From Peredibacter starrii (GTDB lineage Bacteria; Bdellovibrionota; Bacteriovoracia; Bacteriovoracales; Bacteriovoracaceae): a stretch of 64,000 nt of DNA. The notes under the pieces are model-generated. The model was not told the origin of the DNA and did not search any database. It was given only the letters and a program-made list of their open reading frames with translations. The position numbers were made by a program, and so were the translations under genes. Positions 34,992 through 44,368 of this stretch are shown one piece after another. Position 1 is the stretch's first letter. Each line of letters starts with the position of its first letter. The DNA is taken from positions 372,001-436,000 of the forward strand of contig NZ_CP139487.1 in NCBI RefSeq assembly GCF_034259205.1, in the 5' to 3' direction.

Positions 34992-36092
34992 GTGTTTGGG
35001 AAAAAGAACCAATCTGCCTTACTGGCAAAATACTTCAACATGTATAAAAAGAATCCGCGCTCGAGAGTGTTCGCACCTCTCGCGGAATCTTTTCGTAAGT
35101 TAGGAATGTATGATGACGCCTTCAAAATTCTGAAGGACGGAATTCGTCATCATCCCAATTATACTCTGGGTTACATTGTTCTCGCTCATTGCTATTACGA
35201 TCAGCAAAAGTATGAGCTGACTTACAATACCCTTCGTCCAATCATCGCGCAGAACGCGGATAATATTTCTCTGCAAAAAATCTTCGCTCAGGCATGTATC
35301 CACTTAGGTCATCTAGAAGAAGCACTTGATACGTTCAAGTATCTTCTCTTCATGAATCCAAAAGACCGTTACTTCGCTGAACAAGTAAAACGTCTGGAAG
35401 ATGATCTCATGGTGGGACACAAGAAATTGAGTCTCGATCAAATCATTAAGGCCCCTGATTTACCGGCACCGAAAGATGCGATTTCTCCTCCTGCTCAAAG
35501 TATTGATGATGATTGGGTGCAAGTTGATTTCAATCGTCCTGCCCAGGAAGAAAAGAAACAACCTGAGAAGCCGGCCGCCATTCCTGAACCAGAAGAAGAG
35601 AACGAATGGGTGATGAAAAAGCCCGGCCTGGACGAACATCCGATTCTTAAAACGGAAAAAATTCAGGAAAGAGATCTTGAAGATGAGTATTATGCCGACG
35701 AGTTTGAAGAAGAATTTGGTGATGCCGAAGAAGTAAATGCTAGCGCCATTACTTCGGACACACCAATTGTCTCGCATACACTAATTGATCTTTACTGTGC
35801 TCAACACTATTACGACAAGGCAATTGAACTTCTGGAAAAAATCCTGGAGCTCAACCCTAATGATGTGGCCTCGATCCAGAAGTTGGACAAGGTCCGCGGA
35901 TTAAAAAATCAAAATGTCGAAACGAAACCTTCTGGCCCTGTCACTGAGCAGGAAGGTCATGACGAACTCATCTCAATCATAGAAACTCAGGTAAAGGTGA
36001 AATCACCGAAAGAGATCAAGGTTGAAGAAACATTCAACCGCTTCCTGAATGAATTGAAAGAGAGAGCTCATGAAAAAAATTCTCATTATTAA
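34992..36092 (+). CDS. Cytoplasmic TPR protein downstream of pilQ
   Basis: TPR repeats cover about residues 10-140 (FAPLAESFRKLGMYDDAFKI, YIVLAHCYYDQQKYELTY, ACIHLGHLEEALDTFKYL), then an acidic, Pro-rich linker (150-245) and a further TPR pair (about 255-300). There is no signal peptide. The start is GTG 34992, 12 bases after pilQ, so it may be a pilus accessory protein. Its 3' end overlaps aroQ by 23 bases, which ties the pil operon to the aroQ-efp-acc genes. No exact family recognised. Confidence 0.8.
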   Translation: MFGKKNQSALLAKYFNMYKKNPRSRVFAPLAESFRKLGMYDDAFKILKDGIRHHPNYTLGYIVLAHCYYDQQKYELTYNTLRPIIAQNADNISLQKIFAQACIHLGHLEEALDTFKYLLFMNPKDRYFAEQVKRLEDDLMVGHKKLSLDQIIKAPDLPAPKDAISPPAQSIDDDWVQVDFNRPAQEEKKQPEKPAAIPEPEEENEWVMKKPGLDEHPILKTEKIQERDLEDEYYADEFEEEFGDAEEVNASAITSDTPIVSHTLIDLYCAQHYYDKAIELLEKILELNPNDVASIQKLDKVRGLKNQNVETKPSGPVTEQEGHDELISIIETQVKVKSPKEIKVEETFNRFLNELKERAHEKNSHY

Positions 36093-36495
36093 TGGACCAA
36101 ATTTAAACATGCTGGGAAAACGTGAACCTGAGGTTTACGGAAAAGACAGCCTGGACGATATCCGTGTGTGGACAGATTCAAAAATTAAATCTGAGGCCAC
36201 CACAGAATGGTATCAATCCAATATTGAGGGCGAAATCGTTGACCGTATTCAGGCCGCTCACTCTCAAGATTTTGACGCTCTAGTGATCAATCCAGGTGCT
36301 TACGCCCATACCAGTGTCGCCATTCATGACGCATTAAAAATCCTTAAAATTCCAGTAATTGAAGTTCATTTAAGCCAGGTCTACCGACGCGAGGAGTTCC
36401 GACATACTTTGTTGACGGCAAAAGCTGCTTCCGCCATAATGAGCGGGCTCGGAAAACAGAGTTATTACATCGCGATAAAATCGCTGATCGATTAA
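36070..36495 (+). CDS. aroQ: Type II 3-dehydroquinate dehydratase
   Basis: AroQ dehydrates 3-dehydroquinate to 3-dehydroshikimate. The motifs INGPNLNMLGKREPEVYG, INPGAYAHTSVAIHDAL and EVHLSQVYRREEFRH give the active-site Tyr, Asn, His and Arg. Length 141 is typical. The usual HLSNVHAREEFRH motif reads HLSQVYRREEFRH here. The ATG has AGAGAG upstream. The aroQ-efp-accB-accC order is common in bacteria. Confidence 0.95.
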   Translation: MKKILIINGPNLNMLGKREPEVYGKDSLDDIRVWTDSKIKSEATTEWYQSNIEGEIVDRIQAAHSQDFDALVINPGAYAHTSVAIHDALKILKIPVIEVHLSQVYRREEFRHTLLTAKAASAIMSGLGKQSYYIAIKSLID

Positions 36496-36506
36496 AGGAA
36501 CATTTC

Positions 36507-37073
36507 ATGTACCAAACAACTGATTTTAGAAAAGGTCTTAAAATTGAGATCGAGGGAAAACCTTGGATCATCGTTGATTTCCAACACGTAAACCCTGGTA
36601 AAGGTTCTGCGTTTGTTAGAACAAGACTTCGCAATCTTGAAACGAACCAAACTTTAGAAAGAACTTTCAAAGCTGGAATCGAGACTGTTGGTAAGCCGGA
36701 CATGGAAGAAAAAGAAATGGAATATAACTATTCGGACATCGATGGTTATAACTTCATGGACCAATCAACATTTGAAATGGTTCACCTTTCTCACGATCAA
36801 GTTGGTGACAACAAGTTCTACCTACAAGAGAACATTAAAGTATTCATTCTATATTTCAACGGTCGTCCGATTTCTATCGAGCTTCCAAACTTCATTAACC
36901 TAAAAGTTGTTGAAACAGATCCAGGTATGAAGGGCGATACAGCTACTGGTGGTTCTAAAAAGGCCATCATGGAAACTGGTCTTCAAGTGAACGTTCCACT
37001 TTTCATTAAAGAAGGTGAAGTTCTTAAGATCGATACACGTACTGGCGAATATATCGGAAGAGAGAAGGCATAA
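36507..37073 (+). CDS. efp: Translation elongation factor P
   Basis: EF-P relieves ribosome stalling at polyproline. Three OB-type domains fit its 188 residues. The loop tip is P30-G31-K32-G33 with Lys, the class that is usually beta-lysylated by EpmA, although no epmA is seen in the window. The ATG has AAAGGAA upstream. It lies 11 bases after aroQ and 3 before accB. Confidence 0.96.
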   Translation: MYQTTDFRKGLKIEIEGKPWIIVDFQHVNPGKGSAFVRTRLRNLETNQTLERTFKAGIETVGKPDMEEKEMEYNYSDIDGYNFMDQSTFEMVHLSHDQVGDNKFYLQENIKVFILYFNGRPISIELPNFINLKVVETDPGMKGDTATGGSKKAIMETGLQVNVPLFIKEGEVLKIDTRTGEYIGREKA

Positions 37074-37076
37074 TTT

Positions 37077-37553
37077 ATGAAACTAGATACATTAAGCATT
37101 GATTCTCTAAAAGAAATCGTAAAAGTTGCTAAAGAACAAGGTGTTGCTGAACTTCAGGTTGAAGCAAAAGACTTCAAAGTATCAGTAAACTTCGCTACTG
37201 CTCCGGCAGCTGTTCACCACGTTCAACCAATCGTTCACCAAGCTCCAGTTGCTATGGCCGCTCCGGCCCCAGTAGCTGCTGCTGCTCCTGCAAAGGCCGC
37301 TGCAAACGATGCTGGTCTTCACGTAATCAAATCACCATTCGTTGGTACTTTCTATGCTTCTCCATCTCCTGGGAAACCAGTTTATGCAAAAGTTGGCGAC
37401 AAAGTGAAAACTGGTCAGCCGCTTTGTGTTCTTGAAGCAATGAAAATCATGAACGAAATCGACTCAGACGTTAATGGTGAAATCGTTGAAATCTGTGTTG
37501 ATAACGAGTCTCTTGTTGAATACGGTCAGCCGCTATTCAAGATTAGAAAATAA
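37077..37553 (+). CDS. accB: Biotin carboxyl carrier protein of acetyl-CoA carboxylase
   Basis: AccB carries the carboxybiotin in the first step of fatty-acid synthesis. An N-terminal helical part (1-40), an Ala/Pro-rich linker (41-75) and the biotinyl domain (80-158) are seen, with the biotinylated Lys123 in EAMKIMNE. It is directly followed by accC. Confidence 0.96.
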   Translation: MKLDTLSIDSLKEIVKVAKEQGVAELQVEAKDFKVSVNFATAPAAVHHVQPIVHQAPVAMAAPAPVAAAAPAKAAANDAGLHVIKSPFVGTFYASPSPGKPVYAKVGDKVKTGQPLCVLEAMKIMNEIDSDVNGEIVEICVDNESLVEYGQPLFKIRK

Positions 37554-37571
37554 AAAGTAGAGAGTAGTCCC

Positions 37572-38924
37572 GTGACCACTAAAAAATTCAAAAAAGTACT
37601 CATCGCTAACCGTGGTGAGATTGCAATTCGTGTAATCAGAAGCTGTAAAGAATTAGGCATTGAAACAGTGGCAATCCACTCAACTGCCGATGAAGATTCT
37701 CTTCACGTAAAGATGGCCGATGAGTCTGTTTGTGTTGGTCCGGCGAAATCAAAAGATTCATATTTAAATGTACCACAAATTCTATCTGCTGCTGAAATCA
37801 CTGGTGCAGATGCGATCCATCCTGGTTATGGATTCCTTGCTGAGAATGATGAGTTCGCGGCAATGTGTGAAAAGTGGGGAGTAACTTTCATTGGTCCATC
37901 TGTTTCTTGTATCCAAGCAATGGGTGATAAAATCGAATCGAAAGTTACTGCAAAAAAAGCAAAAGTTCCGACTCTAGAACCGATCCTGGTTCAAGATACA
38001 GACGAAGCATTCATCAAAAAAGAAGTAGAGAAAATGGGCTTCCCAGTTCTTATTAAATCTTCAGCTGGTGGTGGTGGTCGCGGTATGAAGCGAATCGAAA
38101 ACTTCGAGGAACTTTGGCCGGCACTTATTCGTCTTCACGAAGAAGCAAAAGCTGCTTTCGGGGATGGAACTCTTTTCATTGAAAAATATATTACAAATCC
38201 TCGTCACATCGAAGTTCAGATTCTTGCTGATAAACATGGCAATGTAATCCATCTTGGTGAACGTGATTGTACAATTCAAAGACGTTTCCAGAAAGTTCTG
38301 GAAGAAGCACCTTCTCCGGTTCTTTCTCAAAAAGTTCGTGAGGAAATCTGTGATTCTGCTGTTCGTCTGGCGAAGTTCGTAAACTACGATTCTGCCGGCA
38401 CAGTTGAGTTCTTATATGATCTTGATACGGAAAAATTTTACTTCATGGAAATGAACACTCGTATTCAGGTAGAGCACCCGGTGACTGAAGGTCGTACCGG
38501 TGTTGACCTTATTTCTGAGATGATTCGTCATGCTCAAGGTGAAGTTTCTCGATTCAAACAGTCAGATATCACTTTTAGAAACCACGTGATGGAATTCCGT
38601 ATCAACGCTGAAGATCCAAAAACTGGTATGCCATCTCCTGGTCATATCACGCATTATCACAGACCTGGCGGAATTGGCGTAAGAACAGATGACTATATCT
38701 ATACAGGATATACTGTACCACCACACTACGATTCTATGATTTCGAAGATCATCGTTCAGGCCGATAACCGTGCCAACTGTATCACCCGTGCTAAGCGCGT
38801 GTTGAATGAAACAGTGGTAAGCGGAATCAAAACGAACATCGATCTCCACAAGGAAATCTTGAACGATCCTGACTTCGTAGAAAGTAAGTTTTCGACCAAT
38901 TATTTAGCTAAAAAACTAGTTTAA
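37572..38924 (+). CDS. accC: Biotin carboxylase of acetyl-CoA carboxylase
   Basis: AccC carboxylates the biotin on AccB with ATP and bicarbonate. The N-domain starts KKVLIANRGEIAIRVIRSCKEL-like, the Gly-rich ATP loop is SSAGGGGRGMK (about 160-170), and catalytic residues lie in FMEMNTRIQVEHPVTE. Length 450. The start is GTG 37572. A hairpin that could be its terminator begins 9 bases after the stop. Confidence 0.97.
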   Translation: MTTKKFKKVLIANRGEIAIRVIRSCKELGIETVAIHSTADEDSLHVKMADESVCVGPAKSKDSYLNVPQILSAAEITGADAIHPGYGFLAENDEFAAMCEKWGVTFIGPSVSCIQAMGDKIESKVTAKKAKVPTLEPILVQDTDEAFIKKEVEKMGFPVLIKSSAGGGGRGMKRIENFEELWPALIRLHEEAKAAFGDGTLFIEKYITNPRHIEVQILADKHGNVIHLGERDCTIQRRFQKVLEEAPSPVLSQKVREEICDSAVRLAKFVNYDSAGTVEFLYDLDTEKFYFMEMNTRIQVEHPVTEGRTGVDLISEMIRHAQGEVSRFKQSDITFRNHVMEFRINAEDPKTGMPSPGHITHYHRPGGIGVRTDDYIYTGYTVPPHYDSMISKIIVQADNRANCITRAKRVLNETVVSGIKTNIDLHKEILNDPDFVESKFSTNYLAKKLV

Positions 38925-38933
38925 AAGTATAAT

Positions 38934-38978
38934 AAATCCAAGTGTTTAATATGCCACAGGAAGGGGCATCTTGGATTT
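38934..38978 (+). promoter_or_regulatory. Hairpin covering the ribosome binding site and TTG start of the next gene
   Basis: AAATCCAAG (38934-38942) pairs perfectly with CTTGGATTT (38970-38978). An inner stem ATGCC/GGCAT (38951-38955 with 38965-38969) holds the ribosome binding site AGGAAGGGG (38958-38966) in its loop and stem. The TTG start at 38971 is in the 3' arm. A T-rich tail follows, so it may also act as the accC terminator. Confidence 0.6.
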
Positions 38979-40353
38979 TATTATTCAATTTCGGCAGATG
39001 ATGGCCGAGCAGAATTTTTTTGAAGTTCAGAAGTTGATTGAAGTACAACTTTCGCTTCCTCATACCTCGACTCGCCGAGAGCTTTTGCATTTGTATGAAG
39101 AAGCATTAATCGGCCAACAAAAAACTCTTCCATTACATTTTCTTTTAGAACTCTGTGAACTTGAAACTCATGCAGGCAACTTTGAACGAGTTCATGAGTT
39201 GCTGGAAAACATCCCAACAGATGTTTCACAAAAATATTTTCTCACAATTCAAAAATTAAAAATTCAAGCGGCCGAACACAAGGGCCAGATGAATGAGTTG
39301 TACCAATTGGTGACAACGTTTCTTCTGAGACAGTTTGAAAGACAAATACCCAATGTTCCTCTTTGGCTTGAAAGCATTATTGAAAAGTATTTTAAATTCG
39401 ACTTTGCTTTACGCCTTCAAAAACTAAGTCTCGCTCTCTTGCTTAACGATGTAAAAGCGGGCGAAGAATTGGTGAGATCATTAATTCTTTCTTGCGTAGA
39501 GAAGTCTTCCCCCAAAGGCACTGCTCAGAAGCTTCAGTCTATTGCTGAGATTCTCAAAACCGGTCAGCAGAAAGCACAGCTTGAGATCTATCAGAGCTTC
39601 TGCCTTATTTCTTCTCAGGGAATAACTGAGAAGGGAGAGTTGAAGAAACTGGTTGAGATGGTGATCTATTTCGATGATTTTAAGTTTCAGGCCCTCGTGA
39701 TGAATCTTCTTCATCAGTTGGACATGTTGGATGAAGTTCAGAGTTACTCAAAGGTCGTGAGAAGTAATTCTGATTATGACTTTGTGTACTTTGATAAATA
39801 TTTCAGTCATCTGAAACCTTACTTTGTTGCTCCTCGAAAAGCGGAAGAGAAGCATGAGGCGAAACTTGAGACTCCGGATTTAAAGCTCGATGGCAAATAT
39901 AACTCCGAGATTTTTTCAGCACTCCCTGAAAACGAGGAGTCTGAGGAACATAATTATGCCCATTTGTTTAAGCATCAGGACTTTGGCCTAGATCAGCTTT
40001 GCGATCTGGCAGTGAGCTTCCTTCAAAGTGAAATGCCAAAGGTCTCCCTCATGGCCGTGAATGAGGCGATGAAGAAAGTTCAATCTGATAAAGACTTTCT
40101 GAAAGCGGCCTACTTGAAGTTAACTTGCTTATTACAACTTAAAGACTACCGCGCGGCCCTGGATGTTTGTCTCATGGCCCTTGAGAAGGCAACTTCTCGG
40201 GATGATATTTTGTCCTTCATGTATGGGCAGGCGGAGCTTTATATCCGTTTGAATGAAAGAAAACAGGCGAAAATTATTCTATCTAAAATCATTTCGATTG
40301 ATAGCAAGTATCGCCTGGCCAAGGAAAGGCTAGAAAAACTGAATGAGATTTAA
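38971..40353 (+). CDS. TPR/helical-repeat protein upstream of tamB
   Basis: This is a soluble, all-helical protein of 460 residues with no signal peptide. TPR-like patterns appear at about 50-110 and clearly at 350-455 (LKAAYLKLTCLLQLKDYRAALDVCLMAL, FMYGQAELYIRLNERKQAKIIL regions). No named family. The TTG start at 38971 has AGGAAGGGG upstream but both lie in a hairpin; ATG 38998 is an alternative. Its 3' end overlaps tamB by 11 bases, so it is translated together with the TamB/BamA-like pair. Confidence 0.8.
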   Translation: MDFIIQFRQMMAEQNFFEVQKLIEVQLSLPHTSTRRELLHLYEEALIGQQKTLPLHFLLELCELETHAGNFERVHELLENIPTDVSQKYFLTIQKLKIQAAEHKGQMNELYQLVTTFLLRQFERQIPNVPLWLESIIEKYFKFDFALRLQKLSLALLLNDVKAGEELVRSLILSCVEKSSPKGTAQKLQSIAEILKTGQQKAQLEIYQSFCLISSQGITEKGELKKLVEMVIYFDDFKFQALVMNLLHQLDMLDEVQSYSKVVRSNSDYDFVYFDKYFSHLKPYFVAPRKAEEKHEAKLETPDLKLDGKYNSEIFSALPENEESEEHNYAHLFKHQDFGLDQLCDLAVSFLQSEMPKVSLMAVNEAMKKVQSDKDFLKAAYLKLTCLLQLKDYRAALDVCLMALEKATSRDDILSFMYGQAELYIRLNERKQAKIILSKIISIDSKYRLAKERLEKLNEI

Positions 40354-43300
40354 AAGTGTTCTAGGAGCATTCTTATTCATTGTTCTGGCAAGTTTCATTG
40401 CCTTTGTGGTCTTTATTCAGACCAAGTCTTTTGGCGGGCTCGTTACAAAAGTTGTCTCAGACCTTTCCATGAGAAAGGCGCAGACCGACGTTAAAATCAA
40501 AAACTTCACCATCAGTGTTTTTCCACCGGGGCTTGAACTCAACCGAGTTCGAGTTAAGAAAAAAATCTCGGATGTGGAAAACTTTGAAGCAGAATTGGGA
40601 AAGATCGGTTTTTACATTAGTCTAATTGAAGTTGAGGAAAAGAAGTTAACTTTCGGTCAGATTAGAATTGCCGACTCTTCCATTAACTACACGTTCCCCA
40701 AAAAAGACGAGGAGCTCAAAGAAATTGATAAAGCCGTCATCGAAAAGATCTTTGATCTTTCTGAGAAGGCCCCGGTTCGAGTTGATACCCTATTAATTGA
40801 GAATTCAAGAATTTTTGCCAATCATGATCTTTTAGAAGCTCGTCGATTAAAGGTCTTCAAACGTGGAGACTCATTTACGGCGCGTTTTCATCTCGCCAAT
40901 ATTCAACCGACGCCGGAAGTTGATTTCACTTTGGACGAAGTTTGGGGTGATGCTGAAGTTACTCGTAATGATGTGAACATCTATCGTTTGAAGGTTCAGC
41001 ACGATGTTCAAACACTACTGCTAAAAGGCAAGGTTAAGAACTATCGCCTTCTAAAGAACAGTGAAGTCGCCTTAAATGGCGAGGCCCAGCTCCATCTGAA
41101 GAGTTTCGATCGTGATTTTGAACTACCCGAATTCATCGATGTTAAAAATGGCTTTGCGAAAATCGGTTTCAATGTTCAGTATCTCAATAAAGAACTAAGT
41201 GCAAAAAGTGATGTCCTTCTAACAGAATTCAAATCAAATCTTTTCCATGCAGATGAGCTCCGAGCTGGACTTGAATTTCAAGACAACAAAATCACCGTTA
41301 CCAAGATCGATTTAACAAACAAAAATGAAAAGGTTAAGCTTCTCGCTCCCGTTCTAGTTGCAGACATCACTCGCAAGACCTGGTTAACCAAGCCAGTTTC
41401 TGCTTACGTGGAAAACGTATCTCTCAATAACGTTCTACGTTTCTTGGGTCCATCTTTAAAAGTTCTCAAAGGTAACTTAACGGGCCAATTGGTATTTGAA
41501 AAACGTGGGACTGATTTTTACTTCACCCCGAAAGATAACTTCCATGTGCAAAACCTGGGACTCGTGGTTGGAGATGCCAAGGACCCATTTACCATTTTAA
41601 TGGCCAAGACCGTCAGGCTTCAGAAGTCCGAATTTGGAATTGTGAATAATGAATTCCAGATGAGTACCACTGCAGTACTTCCACGCTCAAAATTAGAAGT
41701 AGATGGCTTCGTAAATAAACACAGAGTGAAATTCTTTGTGCCGGACTCACAGGTCAATCTGGAAGATCTGGGTAACATTGCCAACCTGGATATCAAAGGC
41801 GCAGGTCACCTTTCAGTTGATGTTTCCGGACCGCTTGATAATGTGGTTATTAATCTTAAGGGGAAAACCAAAGGCTTTGAGATTCTGGGTTACCGCCTGG
41901 ATGAGACGGAAAAGAACTTATCCATTGAGCTGAAAGAAGATCAGGTTCTCATCAACAAGATGGAATCGAAACTTGGGAAGACCCATGTTTCGGGAACGGG
42001 TCTCGTGAATTGGGGAAATCGTGATATCGCATTAGGCATTAACTCTAACGATGCTACTTCTACAGACCTAGTAGAGATTCTTCACCCGATTCTTTCAAAA
42101 GTTGATTTTTTACCAAGTGATTTAGATTTCAAAGGGAAGGTGGATGTTAACATCTTCGGAAAATATCTTTTGCCTGAGCTTAAGATCAAATCCAAAGTTG
42201 ATTTCACCGAACTAACTGCTTACGGTGAAAACATCCCGACTGGGCGTTTTGATGTTTCTTTATTCAATGAAGTATTGGCCTTCAGTAACCTTGAAGGTAC
42301 AAAAGGCCAGGGCCGAATTGATGGGGATTTCTCATTTAATCTAAGTAATAAGATCATGAAGATGAAGTACCGTTGGGACAATCTTCAATTGAATAGTTTC
42401 AATGCTGTTAAAAGGCTTGGATTAAATCTTGATTCCAAAATTTCCGGGAAATTTGAGGGTTCAGGAACTCCAACTCATTATCACTTAAAATTAGATTCAA
42501 AACTCTTTAATACGAGATCTCAGAACTATACTTTCGAAGACTCTGACATTTCCCTCGATATGTATCCTGATCACATTGCGGGGGACGTTAATCTCTTTGG
42601 CGATATCATCAAGTCAGATTTTGATCTGGCGGTCGCTGATCACAGAAAATCAAAATTGAATTTGAAGATTCTCAATACTGATATAAAGCCACTAGCGGTG
42701 GGGATTTTCGGCGAACATCTGGAATCAGAAGACATCACCGGAAGAGTCAATCTTGAAGTGGCCTCTTCGTTCGATAAGGGTTTCAATAATCTCAACCTGA
42801 CGGGAACTTTAAAGCAACTGGTCTTCAACCATCCTGACTTTAATGTGAATTATCAGTCTAAACGACCTGAGTTCGTGGTGAGAAATAGTGAGATTGAGGC
42901 CTGGAACCTAAATATCAGGGAGTCAGATCTTTTCCTTGTTACAAAAGGTGAAGGGACCTTTGGAAAGAATGTTTCTTTGATCCATGAATTTCATTTGAAT
43001 TCTAAGCTTCTCGAGATTCTCATCGCTCCAGTCCTCTCATCAGAGGGATTCATCCGTAATATCGTAAGAGTAGATGGACGGAAAAATAAATATGACTTTT
43101 CTATTTCATCTAAGGCAACTGACATGTCAGTCTCGATTGAACAGTTACCTTTCCCAATCAATCATCTGAAGTATGACATAGAGTATGCCGGTAGACGTCT
43201 GTTAATTCAGGATCTGATGACTACTCTTGATAGCGGAACTCTTGCCCTTAAAGGTGATGTTTTCTTCGATGAGAATGATCCAGACATTAATCTTAAATAT

Positions 43301-44368
43301 CAGTTTGATCGTGCCGAAATTCCTATCCTTTCGAAATCGGTCATCAACATTTCAGGCGAAGGGATTATTCTAGGAAACAATCCACCATACACTATCGGTG
43401 GCGAAATTCTCATCAATAAGGCACAGATCGTTAATGAATTGAACGACTTTTCTTCGAAGTCGGCCTCATTCTCTCAAATTCGTTATCTTCCTAAGAATCA
43501 AGAATCTGCAGTTGCAAAAATGTTTGCTCTAAATGTGAATGTTAAGGCGGAGAATCCAGTCCGTGTGACGAACTCTCTGATGGACGTGGCGCTGAGAGGT
43601 GAGATTCAGCTTACTGGAAATCCTTCAAGACCTCGTGGAGATGGACGACTCTTTACTCCGGTGAATTCTTCTCGAATTTTCTTTAAGAATAATGAGTATC
43701 TGATCACCGCCGCCGATATCAACTTTAGTCCAAAAAAAGAAATTTCTAATCCAGATTTTGATGTTCAGGCCTTGACTCTGATTTCAAACTATAAGGTCTT
43801 CCCTAAGGCCTATGGTGATTTAGAACGCTTTAATTTTGATCTGACTTCAGATCCACCACTTCCACGTAACTCTATTCTCTCTTTGATTGCTTTTGGTTAT
43901 ACAGAAGAAAGCCAGAGTAACCTTCAGCAAAAAGACCAGCAGAGTTTAACTCAAGTAGGGGTAGGTTCATTTGTCTTCGACCGCTTCAAGATCAGTGACA
44001 TTCTAAATAAGCAGTTTGGTCTCCAAGTAAATCTGGGAACAGTGATTGAACAATCAGGCACTGATAGTCTACTCACTGGACGATCACAAGAAGGTCAGTT
44101 TGGTCAAGGTGGGGGAGCCCTGGGAAGAACCCGATCCGCCACAAAAATTGAATTAAAGAAACGTCTGGATGAGGCACTTACACTTTCGGTATCGAGTACC
44201 ATGGGTGGAAGTATCGGTCAGCGCCAGAGTATGAACCTGAACTACGGACTAACCAAGAAAGTACAACTGGAAGGTGTTTACGAATTAAGAACCAATGCTG
44301 AAGGTGAAGAAGACATCATTGATAACTCCATCGGGGCCGATGTAAAGTTCAGGTGGACGTTTAAATGA
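40343..44368 (+). CDS. tamB: TamB-like translocation and assembly module / lipid-transport bridge protein
   Basis: TamB/AsmA-like proteins span the periplasm as a long beta-groove and act with a BamA-family partner in outer-membrane biogenesis or lipid transport. An N-terminal membrane anchor (about 5-27) precedes more than 1,000 residues of repeated beta-strand sequence. The C-terminal DUF490 domain is recognised by SDPPLPRNSILSLIAFGYT and the final beta segments ending in FRWTFK. Length 1341, in the family range. The last 4 bases overlap the BamA-like gene, the classic tamB-tamA pairing in reverse order. Confidence 0.9.
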   Translation: MRFKSVLGAFLFIVLASFIAFVVFIQTKSFGGLVTKVVSDLSMRKAQTDVKIKNFTISVFPPGLELNRVRVKKKISDVENFEAELGKIGFYISLIEVEEKKLTFGQIRIADSSINYTFPKKDEELKEIDKAVIEKIFDLSEKAPVRVDTLLIENSRIFANHDLLEARRLKVFKRGDSFTARFHLANIQPTPEVDFTLDEVWGDAEVTRNDVNIYRLKVQHDVQTLLLKGKVKNYRLLKNSEVALNGEAQLHLKSFDRDFELPEFIDVKNGFAKIGFNVQYLNKELSAKSDVLLTEFKSNLFHADELRAGLEFQDNKITVTKIDLTNKNEKVKLLAPVLVADITRKTWLTKPVSAYVENVSLNNVLRFLGPSLKVLKGNLTGQLVFEKRGTDFYFTPKDNFHVQNLGLVVGDAKDPFTILMAKTVRLQKSEFGIVNNEFQMSTTAVLPRSKLEVDGFVNKHRVKFFVPDSQVNLEDLGNIANLDIKGAGHLSVDVSGPLDNVVINLKGKTKGFEILGYRLDETEKNLSIELKEDQVLINKMESKLGKTHVSGTGLVNWGNRDIALGINSNDATSTDLVEILHPILSKVDFLPSDLDFKGKVDVNIFGKYLLPELKIKSKVDFTELTAYGENIPTGRFDVSLFNEVLAFSNLEGTKGQGRIDGDFSFNLSNKIMKMKYRWDNLQLNSFNAVKRLGLNLDSKISGKFEGSGTPTHYHLKLDSKLFNTRSQNYTFEDSDISLDMYPDHIAGDVNLFGDIIKSDFDLAVADHRKSKLNLKILNTDIKPLAVGIFGEHLESEDITGRVNLEVASSFDKGFNNLNLTGTLKQLVFNHPDFNVNYQSKRPEFVVRNSEIEAWNLNIRESDLFLVTKGEGTFGKNVSLIHEFHLNSKLLEILIAPVLSSEGFIRNIVRVDGRKNKYDFSISSKATDMSVSIEQLPFPINHLKYDIEYAGRRLLIQDLMTTLDSGTLALKGDVFFDENDPDINLKYQFDRAEIPILSKSVINISGEGIILGNNPPYTIGGEILINKAQIVNELNDFSSKSASFSQIRYLPKNQESAVAKMFALNVNVKAENPVRVTNSLMDVALRGEIQLTGNPSRPRGDGRLFTPVNSSRIFFKNNEYLITAADINFSPKKEISNPDFDVQALTLISNYKVFPKAYGDLERFNFDLTSDPPLPRNSILSLIAFGYTEESQSNLQQKDQQSLTQVGVGSFVFDRFKISDILNKQFGLQVNLGTVIEQSGTDSLLTGRSQEGQFGQGGGALGRTRSATKIELKKRLDEALTLSVSSTMGGSIGQRQSMNLNYGLTKKVQLEGVYELRTNAEGEEDIIDNSIGADVKFRWTFK

